Positions 58,394 to 64,000 of a stretch of DNA of 64,000 nucleotides are shown one piece after another. Below the pieces are notes generated by a model, which saw only the letters and a list, made by a program, of their open reading frames with translations, ran no database searches and had not been told where the DNA came from. Location of the stretch: assembly GCF_000474215.1 (NCBI RefSeq), contig NZ_BAUC01000022.1, positions 62,001-126,000 of the forward strand, in the 5' to 3' direction. The position numbers and the translations under genes are program-made. Source of the DNA: Edwardsiella hoshinae NBRC 105699 = ATCC 33379 (GTDB lineage: Bacteria > Pseudomonadota > Gammaproteobacteria > Enterobacterales > Enterobacteriaceae). Positions within the stretch are counted from its first letter, which is position 1, and each line of letters opens with the position of its first letter.

Positions 58394-58415
58394 AAAAGCG
58401 CCCGTAGGCGCTTTT
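58394..58415 (-). terminator. Rho-independent terminator of ghxQ
   Basis: Perfect 9-bp stem AAAAGCGCC/GGCGCTTTT with loop CGTA (plus-strand reading), 23 bases after the ghxQ stop on the minus strand; the T-rich arm forms the tail. Confidence 0.85.
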
Positions 58416-58437
58416 CCAGCAACAACTCCCGACGCGG

Positions 58438-59805
58438 TTAGATCGCCCAACCGCCAGCATAAAACGCCACCAACACCACCGCGATTACCACGGTACCGAT
58501 GTTCAGGCGGTTCCACTCTTTCGAGCAGACACGACCGATCACCAGGGTGCTGAAGCCCAGCATGATGCCGGTCACGATGTTACAGGTCAGCACGATAAAC
58601 ACCGCACACACCAGGCCGGACATAGCATCGACGAAATCGTTGAAGTCCAGCTTCGCCACGTTGCTCAGCATTAGCAGGCCGACATACATCAACGCCGGTG
58701 CCGTCGCATAGCCCGGAACCAGATAGGAGAGCGGAGAGAGGAACAGGATCAGCAGGAACAGCACCCCGACGACCACGGCGGTCAAACCGGTCTTCCCACC
58801 CGCAGCCGTACCGGCAGCCGATTCAATGTACACCGCTGCCGGTGCCGCACCGACCAGGCCGGAGAAGATCGAGCTGACGGAGTCGGCGGTCAGCGCCTTG
58901 CCGCCGTTGATGATCTGACCGTCTTTATCCAACAGGTTGGCCTGACCCGCTACCGCGCGAATCGTCCCGGTCGCATCAAACACCGCGGTCATCACCAGCG
59001 CCAATACGCTCGGCAGTACCACCGGCTGCAAGGCCCCCATGATATCCAGGCTAAAGATCAATGACTGGCCATCAGCCCCAGCCAGGCTCGGCATCGCCAC
59101 CAGGCCGTGGTACTTCACGCTAGGGTCGAAGATCAAGCCGATAATAGAGATACCGATGATCACCAGCAGGATCCCACCCGGTACCTTCAGTTTTTCCAGG
59201 CCGAAGATCACCGCCAGCCCCAGCAGCGACATCATTACTGGAAACGAGGTGAAAGCCCCCAGTGCCACCGGCAGCCCCTCTAATGGGTTCTTCACCACCA
59301 AGCCGACACCGTTGGCGGCAATCAGCAGCAGGAACAGGCCGATACCGATGCCGGTGCCATGCGCGATGCCCATCGGCAAGTTCCGCAAGATCCAGGTCCG
59401 CACCCCGGTCACCGAGATGGCGGTAAACAAAATCCCCATCAGGAATACCGCGCCCAACGCCACCGGCACGCTAATCTGCTGCCCCAGCACCAGGCTAAAA
59501 GCGGTAAAGGCGGTGAGGGAGATGGCGCAACCGATCGCCATCGGCAGGTTGGCCCACAATCCCATTACCAGTGAACCGAAGCCAGCCACCAGACAGGTCG
59601 CTACAAAGACAGCGCTCGGCGGGAATCCGGCCTTGCCCAGCATGCCCGGTACCACAATCACCGAATAGACCATCGCCAAAAACGTCGTTAAACCGGCGAG
59701 CACCTCCTGACGTACGCTGCTACCACGCGCAGAGATCTTAAAAAAGCTATCGAGTGATCCCTGTGACTTCCCTGCCGTCGATACCTGAGAAGAATCGCTA
59801 GACAT
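58438..59805 (-). CDS. ghxQ: Guanine/hypoxanthine permease GhxQ
   Basis: A 455-residue NCS2/AzgA-type purine permease with the same length as E. coli GhxQ (YgfQ) and near-identical segments: [39 protein letters not shown] and [20 protein letters not shown]. It imports guanine and hypoxanthine with protons. It is the last gene of the purine cluster, separated from guaD by 240 bases that include a PurR-like site and probably its own promoter. Confidence 0.95.
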   Translation of the reverse strand: MSSDSSQVSTAGKSQGSLDSFFKISARGSSVRQEVLAGLTTFLAMVYSVIVVPGMLGKAGFPPSAVFVATCLVAGFGSLVMGLWANLPMAIGCAISLTAFTAFSLVLGQQISVPVALGAVFLMGILFTAISVTGVRTWILRNLPMGIAHGTGIGIGLFLLLIAANGVGLVVKNPLEGLPVALGAFTSFPVMMSLLGLAVIFGLEKLKVPGGILLVIIGISIIGLIFDPSVKYHGLVAMPSLAGADGQSLIFSLDIMGALQPVVLPSVLALVMTAVFDATGTIRAVAGQANLLDKDGQIINGGKALTADSVSSIFSGLVGAAPAAVYIESAAGTAAGGKTGLTAVVVGVLFLLILFLSPLSYLVPGYATAPALMYVGLLMLSNVAKLDFNDFVDAMSGLVCAVFIVLTCNIVTGIMLGFSTLVIGRVCSKEWNRLNIGTVVIAVVLVAFYAGGWAI

Positions 59806-59843
59806 GATGATGTCCTCTGAGTGATTTAGAAAACTAATCTGTA

Positions 59844-59859
59844 ACGTAATCGTTTACGT
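59844..59859. promoter_or_regulatory. PurR-type operator upstream of ghxQ
   Basis: ACGTAATCGTTTACGT is an inverted repeat ACGTAA-TCGT-TTACGT. The remembered PurR consensus is ACGCAAACGTTTGCGT, matching at 13 of 16 positions, with the two arm changes symmetric. It is centred 46 bases before the ghxQ start codon, a suitable place for repression by PurR with hypoxanthine or guanine. Confidence 0.65.
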
Positions 59860-60044
59860 CTGTTGATGCAGAGCGGCCTATGATTCTTATCTGCCCTCCG
59901 CCCCATGTTCGGCTGCCTTATCGGCAGCCGTTACTCCCTGCCACTACATCCTGCGACCAAATTCGGGTAAAAATGGGACGGAAGTAAAAGGCAAACGATT
60001 ATCTGGCCTAATACCACGTCATTTCAACCCAAAAATGGGCCATT

Positions 60045-61361
60045 CTAGGTGCGTTCGTACACTAAACGACCATCTACATAAGTACGATATATGGTGCGAT
60101 CGTCGCCCAATGTCATGGTGACGAATAGCTTATCCACCAAGGAGACCGAGTTGTCGTAGCGCAACTGTTGCAGCGGCGTCGCCGTCGGCTCCAACACCAC
60201 GAAGTCCGCCTCTTTGCCCTCCAGGAAGTTACCGATGCGATCATCCAGCCCCAGCGAAGCGGCCCCCCCCAGCGTTGCCAGGTAGAACGCCTCATAGGCG
60301 GAGAGACGGCACCCCTGTAGCTGCATCACCTTGTAGGCCTCGTTCAAGGTTTGCAGCATGTTGAAGGTGGTACCCGCGCCGATGTCGGTCCCCATCCCGA
60401 CTTTCACTCGCTTGTGCCAAGCCTTCTGTAAGTTGAATAGTCCGCTACCGAGGTACAGGTTAGAGGTCGGGCAGAAGGCGATCGACGAGCCGGTATCGCT
60501 CAGACAATCCCACTCTTTCTCTTCTAGGTGGATACAGTGGGCGAACACGCAGTTCTTCCCGGTCAAACCATACTGGTGATACACATCCAGGTAGCCATCA
60601 TGCTGCGGATAGAGCGATTTCACCCAGGCGATCTCCTCGCGGTTCTCACACAGGTGGGTGTGCACATAGGTGTCGGGGTACTCTTCACGTAGACGTTGGG
60701 CCATCGCCAACTGCTCTGGACTGGAGGTCGGAGCGAAACGCGGCGTGACCGCATACAGCAGGCGGCCATTCTTATGCCAGCGCTCAATCAGCGCCTTACT
60801 CTGTTCATAGCTGCTCTGAGCGTCATCCAACAGGTAATCCGGGGCGTTGCGATCCATCATCACCTTACCGGCAATCATGCGCATATTGATGTGGCTGGCC
60901 GCCTCGAACAAAGCATCCACTGACTCCGGGTGCACGGTACCGAACACCAACGCAGTGGTGGTGCCGTTACGTAACAACTGCTTGAGGAAGAAGTTAGACA
61001 TCTCGCGCGCATACTCGAGATCGTTATAGCGCTGTTCGGTCGGGAACGTATGCTTATTCAACCACTCCAACAACTGCTCGCCATAGGCACCGATCATCTC
61101 GCTCTGCGGATAATGAATATGGGTATCGACGAAGCCGGGCACGATCAACTTGCCGCGGTAGTCGCGTACGCGGATCGAGTCGGGAATACGTGTCTTTCCC
61201 TCCTCCCACGGACCGCACCAATCGACCTTGCCGTTACAGATCAGCAACAGGCCATCTTCGATAAAACGCAGGGCGGATTCGACCTCTTGCGGATCACTGA
61301 CCCGACGGGTGACATCCAGAATGCTGCCGCGCACTGCCTTCAGCGTGTGTTCACAAACCAT
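60045..61361 (-). CDS. guaD: Guanine deaminase
   Basis: A 438-residue amidohydrolase (E. coli GuaD 439) that converts guanine to xanthine. Zinc ligands are visible in DTHIHYPQSEM, VHTHLCENREE, FAHCIHLEEKEW and GMGTDIGAGTTFNM. ATG at 61361 has a GAGGAG ribosome site 7 bases upstream and matches the E. coli start; the in-frame TTG at 61382 is rejected. It follows xanQ by 30 bases and is cotranscribed, so imported xanthine and xanthine made from guanine feed the same route. Confidence 0.97.
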   Translation of the reverse strand: MVCEHTLKAVRGSILDVTRRVSDPQEVESALRFIEDGLLLICNGKVDWCGPWEEGKTRIPDSIRVRDYRGKLIVPGFVDTHIHYPQSEMIGAYGEQLLEWLNKHTFPTEQRYNDLEYAREMSNFFLKQLLRNGTTTALVFGTVHPESVDALFEAASHINMRMIAGKVMMDRNAPDYLLDDAQSSYEQSKALIERWHKNGRLLYAVTPRFAPTSSPEQLAMAQRLREEYPDTYVHTHLCENREEIAWVKSLYPQHDGYLDVYHQYGLTGKNCVFAHCIHLEEKEWDCLSDTGSSIAFCPTSNLYLGSGLFNLQKAWHKRVKVGMGTDIGAGTTFNMLQTLNEAYKVMQLQGCRLSAYEAFYLATLGGAASLGLDDRIGNFLEGKEADFVVLEPTATPLQQLRYDNSVSLVDKLFVTMTLGDDRTIYRTYVDGRLVYERT

Positions 61362-61391
61362 GGTTAACTCCTCGTCAGCCAACTCATTGAC

Positions 61392-62810
61392 TCAATCCAT
61401 CTCTTCTTCGCCGCGTAACGGCTCAACCATCGCATCCTTCTCTTCACGCACCTCGGCTTTCTTCCGCATCGGGATCAGCAGATTCAGGATGATGGCGGTC
61501 AGGCCGCCGGCACAAATGGGGTTTTCCACTAACACATACAGGGAATCCGGTAATACCCGGAACACCGCCGGATCATAGGAGACGCCTAACCCAAGACCGA
61601 GGGAGGTGGCGACGATAATCGTCTCGCGGCGGCGTAGGCCGTTGGAGATGATGATGCGGATCCCGGCGATGGCGATCATCGAGAACATCAGCGTCATCGC
61701 GCCCCCCAATACCGGGGCGGGAATGGTGGTAAAGAACCGACCGATTACCGGGAACAACCCCAGTATCACCAGCATCACGGCGATGGCCCGACCGACATAG
61801 CGTGAAGCCACGCCCGTCATCTGGATCACCCCGTTATTCTGGGCGAAGGTGGTCAGTGGCAGCGAACCGAGGGCGGAGGCAATGACCGACACCAGGCCAT
61901 CGGCCAGCACGCCGCCGCTCAGGCGCGACTGATACTCCGGCCCCTCGATCGGGCGGTTAGAGACCATGGCGGTGGCGGTGATATCCCCGACCGCTTCCAG
62001 CACGCTCAGCAAGTAGATGGTGCCGGCGACCAAGAAGGCGTGCATGTCGAAGGTAAAGCCATACTTGAAGGGAACCGGGACGGTCACCAGCGGCAGGTCA
62101 CGCAGGGCGCTGAAATCCACCATCCCTAGGCACAGCGCCACGATATAACCGACGATCAGGCCGATGGCGATACCGCCCATACGCAACAGCGCATTGCGCG
62201 CACAGTTAAAACCGATCACCACCAGCAACACCAGTAGACCGACGCCGATGTTTTCATAGTTGCCGTAGGTGCCACTGCTCTTCGCGGCGAAACCGCCACC
62301 GAAGTCGATGATACCGACCTTGATCAGGCTCAGGCCGATCATCAGCACCACCACCCCACTCACCGTCGGGGTGATCACCCGGCGTAGATAGGGCAACACG
62401 AAGGAAGAGCCGACCACCAGGAAGGCGCCGACGAAGGAGACCCCCAACAGGGTCGAGACAATCAACTCCTCATGCAAGCCATCGTGTTTCATCGCACTGC
62501 CCAGCGCGATCATCACGGTGACAAACGAGAAATTGACCGACTGGATCGACAGCAGCCCGGAGCCGACGCAGCCATAACGGTTCACCTGTAGCCAGGTGCC
62601 AACGCCGGAGGCAATCATCGCCATCGAAACCAGATAGGCGGTAATTTCTGTTGATAAGCCTAAGGCGGTGCCGACAATTAACGCCGGTGCCACCATGGGA
62701 ACGAAAATAGCTAAGAGGTGTGTCACCGCACCTACCATTAATTGGTGAAAAGGCGGTTTATCCTCAAGTTGATAAATAAGATCGGATCCAGCACGCGGTA
62801 TATCAGACAT
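61392..62810 (-). CDS. xanQ: Xanthine permease XanQ
   Basis: A 472-residue NCS2/NAT-family proton symporter (E. coli XanQ 466), specific for xanthine. The NAT signature QNNGVIQMTG is intact, preceded by ASALGSLPLTTFA, and the N-terminal GSDLIYQLEDKPPFHQLMVG matches. The C-terminal tail (MRKKAEVREEKDAMVEPLRG) is longer and more charged than in E. coli. GAGGAG precedes the ATG. It is in the order xdhD-xanQ-guaD as in E. coli. Confidence 0.96.
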   Translation of the reverse strand: MSDIPRAGSDLIYQLEDKPPFHQLMVGAVTHLLAIFVPMVAPALIVGTALGLSTEITAYLVSMAMIASGVGTWLQVNRYGCVGSGLLSIQSVNFSFVTVMIALGSAMKHDGLHEELIVSTLLGVSFVGAFLVVGSSFVLPYLRRVITPTVSGVVVLMIGLSLIKVGIIDFGGGFAAKSSGTYGNYENIGVGLLVLLVVIGFNCARNALLRMGGIAIGLIVGYIVALCLGMVDFSALRDLPLVTVPVPFKYGFTFDMHAFLVAGTIYLLSVLEAVGDITATAMVSNRPIEGPEYQSRLSGGVLADGLVSVIASALGSLPLTTFAQNNGVIQMTGVASRYVGRAIAVMLVILGLFPVIGRFFTTIPAPVLGGAMTLMFSMIAIAGIRIIISNGLRRRETIIVATSLGLGLGVSYDPAVFRVLPDSLYVLVENPICAGGLTAIILNLLIPMRKKAEVREEKDAMVEPLRGEEEMD

Positions 62811-62849
62811 CCCTTTACTCCTCGGGTAAATTTGATCATCTGATCCAAT

Positions 62850-62954
62850 TAATAAATATCCACCTACAGCGATTCCTCGCTAACGGCAAAGGGGTGCCCT
62901 GAACGTCTCGTCCCCATTAATCCGTCTGTCGCTGTGTCATGCAGATATTTATTA
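62850..62954. promoter_or_regulatory. Inverted repeat in the xdhD-xanQ gap
   Basis: TAATAAATATC at 62850-62860 and its exact reverse complement GATATTTATTA at 62944-62954, 83 bases apart, upstream of xanQ. It could be a pair of operator half-sites or AT-rich chance. No regulator is assigned. Confidence 0.35.
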
Positions 62955-62980
62955 TCCAACGGCTAATTGAATCGTTGGCC

Positions 62981-63006
62981 GAGGGCTGCCCCGCGGGGCA
63001 GCCCTC
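62981..63006 (-). terminator. Strong hairpin after xdhD
   Basis: A perfect 12-bp stem GAGGGCTGCCCC/GGGGCAGCCCTC with only GC between the arms, so in RNA the top pair opens to form a loop. It starts 7 bases after the xdhD stop. There is no T run, so it may be a 3'-end stabiliser or partial terminator. Confidence 0.55.
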
Positions 63007-63013
63007 AGCGGTC

Positions 63014-64000
63014 TTACAGTTTTCCTAACGCGTGCAGTATTTTCTCCGGAGTGAAATGCCATTCGCGCAACCAGACACCGCAGGCATCGTGGATCGCCGT
63101 CGCAATGGCCGGTGCCGCCCCGTTAACCCCGATTTCCGAGATCGACTTGGCACCATACGGGCCGACCTGATCGTCGCTCGGCACCAGGAACGCGCGGAAA
63201 TCGCGCGGAATATCGCCGATCATCGGCGCGCCGTAGGTACGCAGATCGCGGGTGATCGGCCGTCCCTCGCTGTCATAGCGGATCGCCTCGCTCATGCTGT
63301 GACCGATGGCGCGCATGGTGGCACCGTAGATCTGCCCCAACGCCAGCTCGGGGTTCACCGGCGTACCGCAATCCAGCAGAGCATAGAACTTATCCAGCCG
63401 AACCTCACCGGTACGCACGTTGACCGCCACTTCGGCAAAGTTAGCCCCGTAGGGGAAGGCAAAGTCCGCGGTAATGTAGCTGGCAGTCGCCACCAGCGTA
63501 CCGAAGCCGGTACCGGTCTCGGCTTTATGGGCGATGTCGGCATAGCTGACCTCACCCCGCTTACCGCGCACGATCCCTGGGGCGACCAGCACCACATCCT
63601 CGCGCGGCTCACCCAGCATCTGTGCGCCGTGGAACAGGATCTTCTCGCGCAGATTCTCGGCCGCTTTCTTGGCGGCGTTACCTGAGAAACAGGTACCGGA
63701 TGAGGCATAAGCCCCCTTATCGAACAGCGCGTGGTCGGTGTCGCCGGAGATGACATGCACCTCGGACATCGGGCACATCAGCACCTCGGCCGCCAACTTA
63801 TTGACCACCGTATCCAAGCCGGTGCCGATGTCGGCGCCGCCGGAATGGACGATGAAGGTCCCGTCGGACTCCAACTTGATCATGCAGTTGGCCTGGTCGA
63901 TATCGGGAATGCCTGACTTCTGCATGATGATCGCCACCCCGCGTCCGATACGCCAATCGCCGTCGGCCGGTTTCGGCGCATCCCACGCGATCAGCTCACG
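63014..64000 (-). CDS. xdhD: Probable hypoxanthine/xanthine dehydrogenase XdhD, C-terminal part (partial)
   Basis: The last 328 residues of a large molybdopterin-binding oxidoreductase; the gene continues past the right edge. GRGVAIIMQKSGIPDIDQAN, LESDGTFIVHSGGADIGTGL and the active-site region near GAKSISEIGVNGAAPAIATA fit the xanthine dehydrogenase molybdenum domain. The glutamate in SISEIGVNGAA corresponds to the family's catalytic base. E. coli XdhD (956 residues) precedes xanQ in the same order. Molybdo-selenium hydroxylase activity has been proposed for XdhD; not visible here. Confidence 0.9.
   Translation of the reverse strand, partial: RELIAWDAPKPADGDWRIGRGVAIIMQKSGIPDIDQANCMIKLESDGTFIVHSGGADIGTGLDTVVNKLAAEVLMCPMSEVHVISGDTDHALFDKGAYASSGTCFSGNAAKKAAENLREKILFHGAQMLGEPREDVVLVAPGIVRGKRGEVSYADIAHKAETGTGFGTLVATASYITADFAFPYGANFAEVAVNVRTGEVRLDKFYALLDCGTPVNPELALGQIYGATMRAIGHSMSEAIRYDSEGRPITRDLRTYGAPMIGDIPRDFRAFLVPSDDQVGPYGAKSISEIGVNGAAPAIATAIHDACGVWLREWHFTPEKILHALGKL

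Overview
The window reads as a chromosomal segment of an Enterobacterales bacterium. Core genes are close to their Escherichia coli counterparts, but the gene order has its own arrangement. A GC-rich core with purine-catabolism genes and a SPI-4-like adhesin island suggests Edwardsiella or another Hafniaceae member. This is inferred from recalled protein similarity, because no search could be run.

Layout. 1-5.4 kb: end of selA, selB, aldB and the potassium channel kch (+ strand). 5.4-7.7 kb: ridA and the pyrBI operon with its pyrL leader and UTP-sensing attenuator (-). 7.7-9.2 kb: a decayed aaeB efflux gene. 9.25-20.2 kb: a long co-oriented block mreB-mreC-mreD-maf-rng-yhdP-nit-tldD (cell shape, RNA turnover, envelope lipid transport, metabolite repair, peptidase). 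20.7-33.8 kb: csrD (-), acuI, msrPQ, aroQ-accB-accC, yhdT-panF-prmA and dusB-fis (+), then a two-gene DUF211/VIT-like membrane module (-).

33.8-53.1 kb is an island. It holds an AraC-type regulator, a 1.4 kb spacer with small repeats, and a tightly overlapping six-gene minus-strand operon. The operon encodes a MotB/ExbD-like protein, a MotA/ExbB-like protein, a TolC-like outer-membrane protein, an HlyD-like adaptor, a small membrane protein of unknown family and a type I secretion ABC transporter. Divergent from it is a 3242-residue adhesin with about 29 Ig-like repeats. This is the component set of Salmonella SPI-4 (SiiABCDF plus SiiE), but the adhesin is divergently transcribed and there is an extra small membrane gene. 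The operon is visibly AT-rich against a GC-rich background. An imperfect 46-bp direct repeat (22 bp identical at its start) lies just outside each end.

53.3-56.5 kb: a small exported protein, a DUF2002/YgaC-like protein, and an lrgAB pair divergent from a LysR regulator. 56.6-64 kb: the antiporter yjcE, then a purine salvage/catabolism cluster (xdhD-xanQ-guaD-ghxQ, -), with a PurR-like operator before ghxQ. xdhD runs off the right end.

Possible decay or sequence-error points: aaeB has several frameshifts and an internal deletion. dusB carries one extra A near its end, which removes the expected stop and makes it run into fis.
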